NCBI GenBank assembly: GCA_002479485.1
Contig: DLNM01000017.1
Span: 1-54,156, forward strand
Direction: 5' to 3'
Source of the DNA: Firmicutes bacterium UBA7510
Lineage (GTDB): Bacteria; Bacillota; Clostridia; Tissierellales; Sedimentibacteraceae
Length of the DNA: 54,156 bases
Shown here: positions 7,683 to 16,930 of the stretch, piece by piece
How positions within the stretch are numbered: position 1 is the stretch's first letter
Layout of the letters: the number at the start of each line of letters is the position of its first letter
Notes under the pieces: model-generated
The model's input: only the letters and a program-made list of their open reading frames with translations
What the model was told of the DNA's origin: nothing
Database searches by the model: none
Translations under genes and position numbers: made by a program

Positions 7683-8993
7683 TTATATGGTTTTATTTGA
7701 ATTAGTTAATAATGACCTAATATCTCCAATCATATATAAAGAACCAACGCAAGCAATACATTCATCCTTATTAGCGTTTTTTATTATCGGAAGCATTTCT
7801 TCATAGCTATTTAATGCTTCAACCTTAATAGATGAATTTTTCTTCTTGATTAATTCAGCTAAATCCGTAGATGATATAGAACGTGGATTATTAGGAGTTA
7901 GTGTATAAATTTCTTTTGAAATATCAATTAAATAATCAACTATATTCTCAGGCTTTTTATCCTTTAACATTCCATAGAATAATATTATTTTCTTATCTTT
8001 AAAATATCTTTTAATAGCCTTAGAAAAATATTCAACTCCATTGATGTTATGTCCACCATCTAATATAATTATAGGATCTTTTTGAATAATTTCAAAACGA
8101 CCAGTGAATTTACAGCTGAATAGTCCTTTTTTTATACTCTCTTCAGTTATTTTAAAACCTTTTTCTTTTAATACCTCTAAAACCTTTAATACAGTTAAAC
8201 AGTTATATATCTGATGTTCACCTAAAAGATTGATATTAAAGCTTTCAAGATTAAAAATAGATTTATCTAAATAGGTTAATGTCTGTCCTTCTATATCAGT
8301 ATGTAATAATTGTATATTATCCTTATTTGTTAAATGAACTCTAGAATTTTTTAATTTTGCCTGTTCACAAATTACATCAATTATATTTTGTTCTTGAGGA
8401 TATATTACTACATCATTATTTTCTTTTATAATTCCAGCTTTTTCATATGCTATTTTTTCAAGTGTATCTCCTAAGTATTCAGTATGGTCATAGCTTATAG
8501 AGGTTATTACAGAAACTAAAGAAGTGCTTATAGCATTCGTAGCGTCAAATCTTCCTCCTAAGCCTACTTCTAAAGCTAAAAAATCTATATTCTGCTCCTC
8601 GAAGTATTTAAAACCTATTGCGGCTACTATCTCAAATTCTGTTGGATGATTATATCCTTCTTTAACCATAATCTCAACTTTTTCTTTAACAAGTGCAGTT
8701 ATTCTTCCAAGAGATTCTTTATCTATGTGATTTTTATTTATTTGGATTCTTTCAGTAAATTCTTGCAGGTATGGACTGATAAAAAGTCCAACCTTATAAC
8801 CACTTGCCACTAATACATCGTGTATCATGTTACTTGTTGAGCCTTTTCCATTAGTTCCAGCAATATGTATTATTTTATACTTATCCTGCGGATTACCTAA
8901 TAGCTCTGTAAGCTTTTTTATATTTTCAAGACCTAACTTTGATCCAAATCTGTATGTATCGCTAATATATTTTAAGGCTTCTTCGTAATTCAT
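7683..8993 (-). CDS. folC: bifunctional folylpolyglutamate/dihydrofolate synthase
   Basis: A 436-residue Mur-ligase-fold enzyme that adds glutamate to dihydropteroate or tetrahydrofolate with ATP. The P-loop IAGTNGKGSTS sits near residue 45. Further family segments are LFISPYLQEFTERIQIN, ALEVGLGGRFDATN, ISYDHTEYLG, FTGRFEII and LDGGHNINGVEYF. Length and order of motifs are normal. The gene is monocistronic here and divergent from the cobalamin-riboswitch operon; about 165 bp separate its start from the riboswitch. Confidence 0.94.
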   Translation of the reverse strand: MNYEEALKYISDTYRFGSKLGLENIKKLTELLGNPQDKYKIIHIAGTNGKGSTSNMIHDVLVASGYKVGLFISPYLQEFTERIQINKNHIDKESLGRITALVKEKVEIMVKEGYNHPTEFEIVAAIGFKYFEEQNIDFLALEVGLGGRFDATNAISTSLVSVITSISYDHTEYLGDTLEKIAYEKAGIIKENNDVVIYPQEQNIIDVICEQAKLKNSRVHLTNKDNIQLLHTDIEGQTLTYLDKSIFNLESFNINLLGEHQIYNCLTVLKVLEVLKEKGFKITEESIKKGLFSCKFTGRFEIIQKDPIIILDGGHNINGVEYFSKAIKRYFKDKKIILFYGMLKDKKPENIVDYLIDISKEIYTLTPNNPRSISSTDLAELIKKKNSSIKVEALNSYEEMLPIIKNANKDECIACVGSLYMIGDIRSLLTNSNKTI

Positions 8994-9118
8994 TTTCTCA
9001 ACCCTTCTTTCTTATTATCTATTTATCTAAATACAATTACTATAATAGAACAATAATTACTAATATGCAAATGGTTTTTAAAATTTACAAATAATATGTT
9101 TATAAACTTAAATTGCTG

Positions 9119-9147
9119 TTGCAAAAAAAATTAAATTATGATATCCT
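9119..9147 (+). promoter_or_regulatory. promoter of the cobalamin-riboswitch operon
   Basis: TTGCAA at 9119-9124 and TATCCT at 9142-9147 are separated by exactly 17 bp and would start transcription about 15 bp before the riboswitch core. This is a pattern match only. Confidence 0.5.
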
Positions 9148-9163
9148 TTAGATAAATTGAATA

Positions 9164-9352
9164 GTTTTAGGTGTTATTAAAACATAACAGGGAAAATGGT
9201 AAAAGCCATTGCAGCCCCCGCTACTGTAAGTGAGTACAAGTTTTACGAGTCCACTATTTAAACAATATTATAAAACAATATTATTTTATAAGATTATTTA
9301 AATGGGAAGGGTAAAATGAGGATGATACACAAGCCAGGAGACCTACCTAAAA
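9164..9352 (+). promoter_or_regulatory. cobalamin (B12) riboswitch
   Basis: Conserved elements appear in order: TTAGGTG, AACAGGGAA, GCAGCCCCCGCTACTGTAA, GTGAG, TCCACT, GGGAAGG, ATGA and the B12 box AAGCCAGGAGACCTACC at 9331-9347. The variable arm (about 9265-9295) is an AT hairpin. Members of this class bind adenosyl- or other cobalamins and switch off downstream uptake genes. Here it precedes the substrate-binding protein, permease and ATPase of an importer, so cobalamin-repressed corrinoid uptake is the direct reading. Confidence 0.95.
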
Positions 9353-9405
9353 CAAGTATTTAACCTTCGGTGGGAGGGTGATAAATTAGTTATATTAGCA
9401 TATTT

Positions 9406-9433
9406 ATCCTAACCGAATGGTTAGGATTTTATA
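9406..9433 (+). terminator. riboswitch expression-platform hairpin
   Basis: ATCCTAACC (9406-9414), loop GAAT, GGTTAGGAT (9419-9427) followed by a short T/A-rich tail, ending 6 bases before the ribosome site. It can act as the OFF-state terminator. The T tract is short, so partial occlusion of the ribosome site is an alternative. Confidence 0.6.
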
Positions 9434-9452
9434 TTTAAAGGAGATATTTATT

Positions 9453-10433
9453 ATGAAAAATGCAAAAAAAATATTATGCTTATTGTTAGCAATAAGTATG
9501 GTCTTTTCATTTGTGGCATGTTCTAAGGATAAAGAAAATGTTCCATCATCATCAGATAATACAAATGTAAAAGACAAAACAAATGAAGATTCTAAGGAAG
9601 ATGTAAAAACAGTATATCCGTTTAAGTTTACAGACGATTCTGGTAAAGAACTTATTTTAGAAAAAGTTCCAGAGAAAATTGCCTCAGGTGCTCCATCAAT
9701 AACTGAAACTGTATATGCTATTGGTGCGCAGGACAAGTTAGTTGGTATAACAGAATATTGTAATTATCCAGAAGAAGCTAAACAAAAAGAGATTATAGGT
9801 GGGTATACAGGACCAAATGTAGAAAAGATTATTGAATTAGGTGTAGATTTATATATAACAGATACCATTGCAGATGATGTGAAAAAAACTCTTAATGATG
9901 CAGGTGTAATGGTAGCTGTTATTACTGCAAAGAATTATAATGATATTTTTGCTAAAATAGCTTTAATAGGTGAGGTATTAGATAAAAAGCAAGATTCTGA
10001 AAATCTTTTAGAGAGTATGAAGAATAGACAGGAAGCTGCTCTAAATGCTATATCAGGATTAAAAGGTAAAAAAGTATTTCATGAGGTTTGGCATGATCCT
10101 CTTATGACTTCAGGACCAGGTACATTTATTGACGAAATGATTAAAATGTGTGGTGGAGAAAATATAGCAGGTGATGCTGAATCACCATATCCGGAATTTA
10201 GTGTGGAAAAGCTAATTGAAAGAAATCCAGAGGTTTATTTAACAGCAGATGATGGATTTAAAACTGTTGATGATATAAAGGCAAGAACTGGATATGATCA
10301 AATTGATGCAATTAAAAATGATAGAATTTATTTCTTAGATGCAGATGTTATTTCAAGACCAGGTCCAAGAATAGTTGAAGCATTAGAATTAATAGCTGAA
10401 GCTATGTATCCTGAAGTATTTGAGGGAAAATAA
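9453..10433 (+). CDS. btuF: corrinoid-type ABC transporter substrate-binding lipoprotein
   Basis: A 326-residue periplasmic-binding-type lipoprotein with lipobox FVAC and Cys23, followed by a Ser/Asp/Lys linker and a PF01497-type fold (TETVYAIGAQDKLVGITEYC, VLDKKQD, FHEVWHDPLMTSGPGTFIDEMI, SRPGPRIVEALELIAEAMYPE). This family binds cobalamin or ferric siderophores; the upstream cobalamin riboswitch favours a corrinoid. ATG 9453 is chosen over an in-frame ATG at 9417 because AAAGGAG lies just ahead and the signal peptide then begins correctly. The permease follows 229 bp on. Confidence 0.88.
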   Translation: MKNAKKILCLLLAISMVFSFVACSKDKENVPSSSDNTNVKDKTNEDSKEDVKTVYPFKFTDDSGKELILEKVPEKIASGAPSITETVYAIGAQDKLVGITEYCNYPEEAKQKEIIGGYTGPNVEKIIELGVDLYITDTIADDVKKTLNDAGVMVAVITAKNYNDIFAKIALIGEVLDKKQDSENLLESMKNRQEAALNAISGLKGKKVFHEVWHDPLMTSGPGTFIDEMIKMCGGENIAGDAESPYPEFSVEKLIERNPEVYLTADDGFKTVDDIKARTGYDQIDAIKNDRIYFLDADVISRPGPRIVEALELIAEAMYPEVFEGK

Positions 10434-10519
10434 CGCATTATATTAAAGTATAATTGCTATAAGTTATTATATCTATACTCCCTATTCTAATAACCTATAG
10501 CTAATTTATATATCACATA

Positions 10520-10556
10520 ATAAACAATAGGTATAAATTTATCTATTGTTTATTTA
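10520..10556 (+). terminator. AT-rich hairpin between binding protein and permease
   Basis: ATAAACAATAG (10520-10530) pairs with CTATTGTTTAT (10543-10553), followed by TTATTT. It could stop part of the transcripts so that the binding protein is made in excess over the membrane parts. Confidence 0.55.
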
Positions 10557-10662
10557 TTTAACAAAATTTATGGAAAAAAATATATTTTCAGTTTATAATA
10601 TATTTAGGATGTGAGAGATTTGAAACAAATATATATTTGTGCAAAAGGGGTCATGACTAAAA

Positions 10663-11691
10663 ATGAAAAAAAATGTTTATAGAATTTTAATTGCTTCAAT
10701 AATAACTCTTTTTGTTGTTATACTTGTTTCCAGTTGCATTGGCGCAGCAGATATAAAAATTAGCGAAGCATTTAAAATTTTAATCAATAAAATTTTTAAT
10801 ATTAACTTAGATATCAGCAATATAAAAACTTCTACGGAGACTATTATTTGGAAAATTAGATTTCCAAGAATATTAGTTGGTTTGCTTGTTGGAGGAACAC
10901 TATCAGTAGCTGGTGCTACATATCAAGGGTTATTAAAAAACCCTATGGCTGATCCGTACGTAATTGGTGTGTCATCAGGTGCGGCTTTTGGAGCAGCAAT
11001 CGGTATAGCTTCTAAGATTATGTTTAATTTCTTGGGTTTATCTTTTACATCAATAATGGCTTTTATTTGTGCTGTTACTGTTATGTTGATTGTATATAAA
11101 ATAGCTAAAATTGGTAATAAAGTGCCTATAACAACACTTTTATTAAGCGGTATAGCTATAGGTAACTTTTTAACTGCATTTACGTCATTAATAATGATTT
11201 TTGCTGGTGATGATTTAAATAAGATATTCTTTTGGACTATGGGCTCTCTTTCAGGTAAGGGTTGGGATCAGCTTATATCTATATTGCCATACGTAGTGAT
11301 TGGAATAATTATAATTTATTATTACGCTAAGGACCTAAATATTATACTTTTAGGTGAGGACACAGCAAGTAACCTAGGTGTTAATGTTGAAAAAGTAAAA
11401 AAAATATTACTAATTACAAGTACAATAATTACAGCGGCTGTAGTATCGGTTTCCGGCATAATTGGCTTTATAGGGCTTATTATACCTCACATAGCAAGAA
11501 TGATAGTCGGTCCTGATAACAAGGCATTAATTCCAGTATCCTTTGTTTTTGGTGCTATATTACTTATAATTTGTGATACTATATCCAGAAGTCTTTTATC
11601 TCAGGAAATCCCTGTAGGATTGATTACATCAATATTAGGTGGACCGTTTTTTGTATATCTATTAAGAATTAAAAAAAGAGAAATGAATTAA
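10663..11691 (+). CDS. btuC: BtuC/FecCD-type ABC transporter permease
   Basis: A 342-residue polytopic membrane protein with roughly ten hydrophobic segments. Family signatures are the IRFPRILVGLLVGG region, AGATYQGLLKNPMADPYVIG, SSGAAFGA, LGVNVEKVK, GIIGFIGLIIPHIAR and ILGGPFFVYLL. It would form the homodimeric channel for corrinoid passage with the adjacent ATPase. The AAAAGGGG site upstream supports ATG 10663. The ATPase gene begins 20 bp after the stop. Confidence 0.92.
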   Translation: MKKNVYRILIASIITLFVVILVSSCIGAADIKISEAFKILINKIFNINLDISNIKTSTETIIWKIRFPRILVGLLVGGTLSVAGATYQGLLKNPMADPYVIGVSSGAAFGAAIGIASKIMFNFLGLSFTSIMAFICAVTVMLIVYKIAKIGNKVPITTLLLSGIAIGNFLTAFTSLIMIFAGDDLNKIFFWTMGSLSGKGWDQLISILPYVVIGIIIIYYYAKDLNIILLGEDTASNLGVNVEKVKKILLITSTIITAAVVSVSGIIGFIGLIIPHIARMIVGPDNKALIPVSFVFGAILLIICDTISRSLLSQEIPVGLITSILGGPFFVYLLRIKKREMN

Positions 11692-11711
11692 TTTATATTG
11701 GAGTTGTTAAC

Positions 11712-12950
11712 GTGGAGAATATAATAGAATTAAAAAATATTACATTAAAATACGGTGATTATGAAGTTTTGCGCGATATAAGCTTTAATATAAAAAAAGG
11801 TGAATTTACTAGCATTATAGGCCCTAATGGAGCAGGAAAATCTACGGTTTTGAAAGCTATAATGAAAAATATCGAATTAGCTTCTGGTGATATTAGCATT
11901 AAAGGAAAAAGTATTAAGAATATAACTCATAAAGAAAAGGCTTGTATTATTGGATTTGTTCCTCAAGAGTTTAATATATCGTTTGATTTTACTGTGTATG
12001 ATATAGTCGCTATGGGAAGAAACCCCTATATAGCAAAGTTTAAAAAATCAAAGTTCGATGATAAAAAAATAATTGAGGAATCTTTACAAAAGACTAATAC
12101 GTATGAATTTAAGGATAAGTATTTTAATAGCCTAAGTGGCGGTGAAAAACAAAGGGTAATTATTGCAAGAGCCTTAGCTCAGCAACCTGAAATTCTTATA
12201 TTAGATGAAGCTACCTCAAGCTTAGATATTCATCATCAACTGGATATTTTGGAACTTATTCACTCTTTAAATCGTGAAGACGGGTTAACGGTTCTTACTA
12301 TAATGCATGATTTAAATTTAGCCTCAAGATTTAGTGATAAGATTGTACTTCTTAGCAAAAATGGAGTAATAAAATCTGGAACGCCAAGTGAAGTTATAGA
12401 TGAACAAGTATTAAAAAATGTATATGATATGGACATGGTAGTTAGAGAAAATAAGCTTTTATCATATACTGAAATAATACCACTACGGATAAGGAAATCT
12501 AAAGAAGAGAAAAATATACATGTACATATAATCTGTGGAGGCGGAACGGGAGAATATATCATACAAAAATTATATTCAGAAAGATATAAAATAAGCTGTG
12601 GTATCTTAATCGAAGGGGATAGTGACTTGGATATTTGCAGGAGCTTAAACTTAGATTATGTTGTAGAGTATCCTTTTTCTAAATTTAGTGAAGAAAGTAT
12701 TGCAAAAAATAAAGAATATATTGATAATAGCGATGTTATCATTGTAACTGACGTTGCTATAGGGTATGGTAATTTTGACAATATAAAATTAATTGAAAAT
12801 ATAAGAGATAAAAAAATAATTATTTTACACAGTGTCAATAGAGATTTTGTTAATGGAGAATATGAAAAAATCTTGACTGAATTAACGAAGTTTGACAATG
12901 TTAAGTATGCAATGAATTTAAAGGAACTTTTTAATTTTTTAAATAATTAA
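11712..12950 (+). CDS. btuD: ABC importer ATPase with unusual C-terminal domain
   Basis: Residues 1-250 are a standard FecE/BtuD ATPase: Walker A GPNGAGKST near 37, Q-loop FVPQEF, signature LSGGEKQR, Walker B ILILDEATSS and the switch His in MHDLN. Family members end near 255 residues; this one is 412. The extra ~155 residues start HVHIICGGGTGEYII and continue with a Rossmann-like pattern (SCGILIEGDSD, DVIIVTDVAIGYGN, KKIIILHS). It is not the CbiZ amidohydrolase sometimes fused to such ATPases, as far as I can tell. The start is GTG with GGAG 9 bases ahead. Confidence 0.88.
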   Translation: MENIIELKNITLKYGDYEVLRDISFNIKKGEFTSIIGPNGAGKSTVLKAIMKNIELASGDISIKGKSIKNITHKEKACIIGFVPQEFNISFDFTVYDIVAMGRNPYIAKFKKSKFDDKKIIEESLQKTNTYEFKDKYFNSLSGGEKQRVIIARALAQQPEILILDEATSSLDIHHQLDILELIHSLNREDGLTVLTIMHDLNLASRFSDKIVLLSKNGVIKSGTPSEVIDEQVLKNVYDMDMVVRENKLLSYTEIIPLRIRKSKEEKNIHVHIICGGGTGEYIIQKLYSERYKISCGILIEGDSDLDICRSLNLDYVVEYPFSKFSEESIAKNKEYIDNSDVIIVTDVAIGYGNFDNIKLIENIRDKKIIILHSVNRDFVNGEYEKILTELTKFDNVKYAMNLKELFNFLNN

Positions 12951-12954
12951 TTAT

Positions 12955-12990
12955 AAGGTGGCTTAGTATAATATTACATTAAGCCACCTT
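12955..12990. terminator. terminator after the B12 importer
   Basis: AAGGTGGCTTA (12955-12965) pairs perfectly with TAAGCCACCTT (12980-12990) across a 14-nt loop, just after the ATPase stop and before the end of a minus-strand small gene. Confidence 0.75.
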
Positions 12991-13026
12991 AATATATTTA
13001 ATCGAATACTTCGATTATTAGTCACA

Positions 13027-13191
13027 TCAGCTAGATTTTACTTTAAAAGATTGACAGTCAGTACACTCAACAACTGTAGGATTTTTTTCATGTGTGCCTA
13101 TCATTATTTCATTTAGAGTACAATAGCTTTCTGAATTATTATTAAATTTGCATTGTTGAACACTACATTTAATACTATTATTTTTATTCAT
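13027..13191 (-). CDS. DUF1540-type cysteine-rich mini-protein
   Basis: A 54-residue ORF with an excellent AAGGAGGTGA site 5 bases before its ATG. Cysteine spacing (IKCSVQQC, SYCTLNEIMIG, VVECTDCQSF) is that of DUF1540 domains, small proteins common in spore-forming Firmicutes with probable metal or disulfide bonding through four to five Cys. Function is unknown. It is monocistronic on the minus strand, between the terminators of the B12 importer and of the LysR gene. Confidence 0.82.
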   Translation of the reverse strand: MNKNNSIKCSVQQCKFNNNSESYCTLNEIMIGTHEKNPTVVECTDCQSFKVKSS

Positions 13192-13359
13192 ATTTTCACC
13201 TCCTTATCTGTTATTGATAAGTCTAAACAGCAATCTGTGAAAAAATAACAGGTTGTGATAAACTATAATATTAGTTATTTGTATTAAATTATAAATTATT
13301 ACTAGATAAAATTTATATTAATAAAACTCTTTACCAAAATGAAGGTTTACAAAAACAAC

Positions 13360-13387
13360 AAAAGAGCTGAATTTTCAGCTCTTTTTT
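13360..13387. terminator. terminator after the LysR regulator
   Basis: AAAAGAGCTGA (13360-13370) pairs with TCAGCTCTTTT (13375-13385); A- and T-rich flanks occur on both sides. It lies 4 bp beyond the end of the minus-strand LysR gene. Confidence 0.8.
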
Positions 13388-13390
13388 CCA

Positions 13391-14287
13391 TTAGGCAACA
13401 CATGTCATACATTTTGTATATTTTAAAAAGTGAGATATAATATGTTCTGTATTATTTGTTATATCTTGATTAAATATCATATTTATTTCATAATCAAGAT
13501 TGAAGTTTTCAACTTCAATAAGCTTTAATTGATTTGAATTAATTTCTTTTCTTACTGATAAATAAGGTAGAAATGCTATTTGATTTCCATCCATTAATAT
13601 AGTTTTTGTAGATTCCACAGAGTTTAATGTATGTGATATAAATAAATCTTCTGAACTAATATTTTTTTCTTGTATGTATTTATTAAATAAATATCTTGAG
13701 CTAAAATCCTCTGAGAGAGCTAATAGAGGAATATCTAAAACTTCCTTTAATGATATCTTATCATTTATGTTAAAATTCTTAGATGCTACTAATACAATTT
13801 TGTCCATTCGAAAGGTTTTGCTAATGAGTGTATTATCAGTAGTATCTCCAATGATAAATCCAATATCTGCCTGTTTTTGTTTTATTTTGTTTTCAACTTC
13901 TATAGAAGGCATCAAAGATAGATTAAAATTGTATGTAGGTAAATTCTTTTTTATTTTTTTTAATGTACAAGGTAGACCATATATTCCTACTTCAGTGTCA
14001 GAGTAAATTCTCACTACTGAGTTGCATTTTTTTAAGGTGTTTAAATCTTCAATTAAGTTATCATAAATTTGAGAGAACTGTAGTGAATAACTCTCCATTA
14101 TTTTTCCTGCTGATGTTAACTCAATTCCCTTATTAGAACGTTCAAATAATTTAGCGTCAACACTTTCTTCTAATTTGTGCATCTGTTGACTTAATGCTGG
14201 TTGAGATATATGAGAGCTTGTGGCTACCTTTGATATGCTCTTTTCTATAGCTATTTTGTAAAAAAGCTGCAGACTTTCTATATGCAT
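13391..14287 (-). CDS. LysR-family transcriptional regulator
   Basis: A 298-residue regulator. The winged helix-turn-helix is at residues 1-60 (LQLFYKIAIEKSISKVA, SQPALSQQMHKLE, LFERSNKGIELTSAG), followed by a linker helix and a periplasmic-binding-like effector domain (DIGFIIGDT, MDGNQIAFLPYLSV). The C-terminus carries a Cys pair (KCMTC). It starts 37 bp after dxr with AGGAGGTA ahead, so it may be the last gene of a hom-dxr transcript; a link to either is not evident. Effector and targets are unknown. Confidence 0.88.
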   Translation of the reverse strand: MHIESLQLFYKIAIEKSISKVATSSHISQPALSQQMHKLEESVDAKLFERSNKGIELTSAGKIMESYSLQFSQIYDNLIEDLNTLKKCNSVVRIYSDTEVGIYGLPCTLKKIKKNLPTYNFNLSLMPSIEVENKIKQKQADIGFIIGDTTDNTLISKTFRMDKIVLVASKNFNINDKISLKEVLDIPLLALSEDFSSRYLFNKYIQEKNISSEDLFISHTLNSVESTKTILMDGNQIAFLPYLSVRKEINSNQLKLIEVENFNLDYEINMIFNQDITNNTEHIISHFLKYTKCMTCVA

Positions 14288-14324
14288 AAATACCTCCTAT
14301 TTAATAATATTAATAATAAAATTA

Positions 14325-15497
14325 TTAATTTATAATTGTTTTAAGTGTTCCTACTTTATTATCAATTTGAATTTTTGTCCAAAGTTCTGCGTCTAAAATT
14401 GTTTCTAACGAATCTAATTTCTTAGAGGTATGCTTTAGCATAATTTGTTCATTGATACTTGCAATGTCTAAAAATTTAATTCTACCTTGCAAAAATAAAT
14501 CTACAGCTGCCTCGTTCGCTGCATTTAAAACAGCAGGCATTGTTCCACCGATTTTCAATGCATCAAAGGCTAAACTTAAGCACTTAAAAACCTTAGTATT
14601 AGGCTTTTCAAATGTTAAACTGCTTATATCTGATAAAGAAAGAGAGCTTAATTTATTAGGTAGTCTATCAGGATAAAATAATGCATACTGAATAGGAACC
14701 TTCATATTTGGAGCTCCAAGTTGAGCGATAGTTGAATGATCTATATATTCAACAGCAGAGTGCACAATACTTTGTGGATGCACAACTACTTCGATTTTTT
14801 TTATTGGAACATCAAATAAAAATTTTGCTTCAATAACTTCTAAACCCTTATTCATTAACGTTGCAGAGTCTATAGTTATTTTTTTTCCCATAGACCAGTT
14901 TGGATGTTGTAAAGCTTCCTTAATAGTAACATTTTCAAGTTCGTTTAGAGTTCTTTTTCTAAATGGTCCTCCCGAAGCTGTAATTATAATTTTGTTAATC
15001 TCTTTATGTTTATTTGCCGCAAGAGATTGAAAAATTGCGCTATGTTCGCTATCAACTGGCAGTATAGTAGCTTTATGTTTTTTTGCTAAATTCATTATGT
15101 AATCACCACCAGCTACAAGTGTTTCTTTGTTTGCTAAAGCTATAGTTTTACCAAGCTTTATGGCTTCTATTGTTGGTTTTAGACCTATCATTCCAGAAAT
15201 AGCAGTAACAATTATATCTGATTTACTATGAGTAGCTACAGATATCAATCCATCCATTTTTGAAACAATTTCTGTTTTACACCAATTTGGTAGTAAGTTT
15301 TTTAATTTTATGGCGTTTATTTCATCCATAACTGCACAAACTTCGGGATTAAACTCCAGTATTTGATTTTTTAATAATTCTACATTATTATTGCCTGATA
15401 TAGCACAAACAGTTAGCTTATCTTTATGTTCTCTAACAATGTCTAGGGTTTGTGTTCCTATGGAACCAGTAGATCCCAAAATGCTAATATGCATCAT
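14325..15497 (-). CDS. dxr: 1-deoxy-D-xylulose 5-phosphate reductoisomerase
   Basis: A 390-residue enzyme making 2-C-methyl-D-erythritol 4-phosphate, the committed step of the MEP isoprenoid route. NADPH-binding ILGSTGSIGTQTL is at the N-terminus. The metal and substrate sites are intact: PVDSEHSAIFQ, ITASGGPFR, HPNWSMGKKITIDSATLMNK and GLEVIEA. The ATG overlaps the hom stop codon by one base (TAATG), indicating translational coupling; a second ATG follows immediately. GAGG lies 8 bases ahead. It is unusual that dxr is not in the usual uppS-cdsA-dxr-rseP cluster. Confidence 0.95.
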   Translation of the reverse strand: MMHISILGSTGSIGTQTLDIVREHKDKLTVCAISGNNNVELLKNQILEFNPEVCAVMDEINAIKLKNLLPNWCKTEIVSKMDGLISVATHSKSDIIVTAISGMIGLKPTIEAIKLGKTIALANKETLVAGGDYIMNLAKKHKATILPVDSEHSAIFQSLAANKHKEINKIIITASGGPFRKRTLNELENVTIKEALQHPNWSMGKKITIDSATLMNKGLEVIEAKFLFDVPIKKIEVVVHPQSIVHSAVEYIDHSTIAQLGAPNMKVPIQYALFYPDRLPNKLSSLSLSDISSLTFEKPNTKVFKCLSLAFDALKIGGTMPAVLNAANEAAVDLFLQGRIKFLDIASINEQIMLKHTSKKLDSLETILDAELWTKIQIDNKVGTLKTIIN

Positions 15498-16672
15498 TAA
15501 TTATACCTCGCATAAAATAAATTATTGTCACACTTAATTGCCATGCTTATTAATGATTGAAAATCATTTTTTGAAAGCACCTTAGTTATTATACAGTATT
15601 TATCATCAAGATTAAATAGTCTTTCTGTATTTGATTCAAATATATTTTTGATTTTTTCGTTAGAAAACCTTATATAATAATTGCTGCAAATTAATGAACC
15701 ATCAAAATCTAATATTTCATTGAAATTCAAATTATAATCCTTATAATCTCCATAATATATATCTAGGATGTCCTGAATTACAGCATTAGCTGTCGGAAAT
15801 TTTCCTGCACCTTGGCCATAAAATTTAAGCTCTCCAATACTCTCTCCAATTAATGAACCAATATTATAATTATGATCAACATTTGCTTCTATACTATTTT
15901 TATTAAACAAAACCGGTTCAACACAGGAACAGTATGAATCATTGTATAATACTGATTTAGCAATCAACTTTAATACTAAGTTATTATTTTTAAAATAATC
16001 TATATCTTGTTTTGTTACATTTCTTATTCCAAATGTCGGTATATTATTTTTGGGAACAATAGTATCAAAGCATAGGGAGGTTGTAATAGAAAGTTTTCTT
16101 TGCACATCAATTCCATCAATATCAGCGGAAGGGTCTGTTTCAGCATATCCTTTTTCTTGAGCAATTTTTAATATGTCATTAAATTCATATCCGTTTTTAA
16201 ACATATTATATAGGATAAAGTTTGAAGTTCCATTTAAAATTCCTGATATTTCTTGTATTTTATCAATTCGTTTTGCTTTTATAATTGATTTAATCCAAGG
16301 AATACCGCCACCGACGCTTGCTTCGTAATGTATAGATACATTGTTCTCTGATGCTATCTTTGTAAATTCATCTAAATGCAAAGCTACGACTTCTTTGTTA
16401 GCAGTAACTACATGTTTTTTTGCTTTAAGTGCTCTTAATATGTATTCATATGCTGGAACAGCTCCGCCCATAACTTCTACTACTATATTGATTGAATTAT
16501 CTTCAATTATTTCGTCATAATTATCGGTCATAATTGGAGATGAAATTTTATCTTTATTTCTAACTAAAATCTTAGTTATTTCGAAGTTTTTTATTATAGA
16601 GGCATTAGAGTTTTTAATTATTTCATAAACACCAGTACCTACCGTACCAAAACCTAATATAGCAATTTTCAT
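15497..16672 (-). CDS. hom: homoserine dehydrogenase
   Basis: A 391-residue NAD(P)H-dependent enzyme converting aspartate semialdehyde to homoserine for threonine and methionine. The dinucleotide fold starts ILGFGTVGTGVYE; VTANKEVVA, EASVGGGIPWI, GILNGTSNFIL, YAETDPSADIDG and GAGKFPTANAV define the family. The C-terminal 70 residues are shorter and less clear than the usual ACT domain, so feedback control may be relaxed. A divergent ACT-domain protein starts 258 bp away, and dxr overlaps its stop. Confidence 0.93.
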   Translation of the reverse strand: MKIAILGFGTVGTGVYEIIKNSNASIIKNFEITKILVRNKDKISSPIMTDNYDEIIEDNSINIVVEVMGGAVPAYEYILRALKAKKHVVTANKEVVALHLDEFTKIASENNVSIHYEASVGGGIPWIKSIIKAKRIDKIQEISGILNGTSNFILYNMFKNGYEFNDILKIAQEKGYAETDPSADIDGIDVQRKLSITTSLCFDTIVPKNNIPTFGIRNVTKQDIDYFKNNNLVLKLIAKSVLYNDSYCSCVEPVLFNKNSIEANVDHNYNIGSLIGESIGELKFYGQGAGKFPTANAVIQDILDIYYGDYKDYNLNFNEILDFDGSLICSNYYIRFSNEKIKNIFESNTERLFNLDDKYCIITKVLSKNDFQSLISMAIKCDNNLFYARYN

Positions 16673-16930
16673 ATGTGCTCTCTCCTAGTAAAATTTATGT
16701 AGTAAAATCATTGTTTTTCTATGCATAATAAAATTTTATATAATGCATATTATACTATATCCAAAATTTAAAATCAAATTCTAGTTTAAAAAACAGTTTA
16801 TTTTTAAAATGTCTCGGCTTGACGAGACTATGGTATAATATGTATAATTAAAATGTGTTGAATTAAGCTTAGAATGGTTTATATAAATTTTTAAATATAT
16901 CTAATTAGGAGGAAGGTTGAAAAAATAAAA

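Noticed and set aside
10619..10681. 20-codon TTG-initiated ORF overlapping the start of the B12 permease
   Set aside because: The ribosome site is poor and the peptide lacks any regulatory signature; it is probably chance.
16824..16837. GAGACTATGGTATA shared with 51341-51354 at the end of aroK
   Set aside because: At the second site these bases encode the end of AroK; a 14-base match in AT-rich DNA without wider similarity is not enough for a regulatory link.
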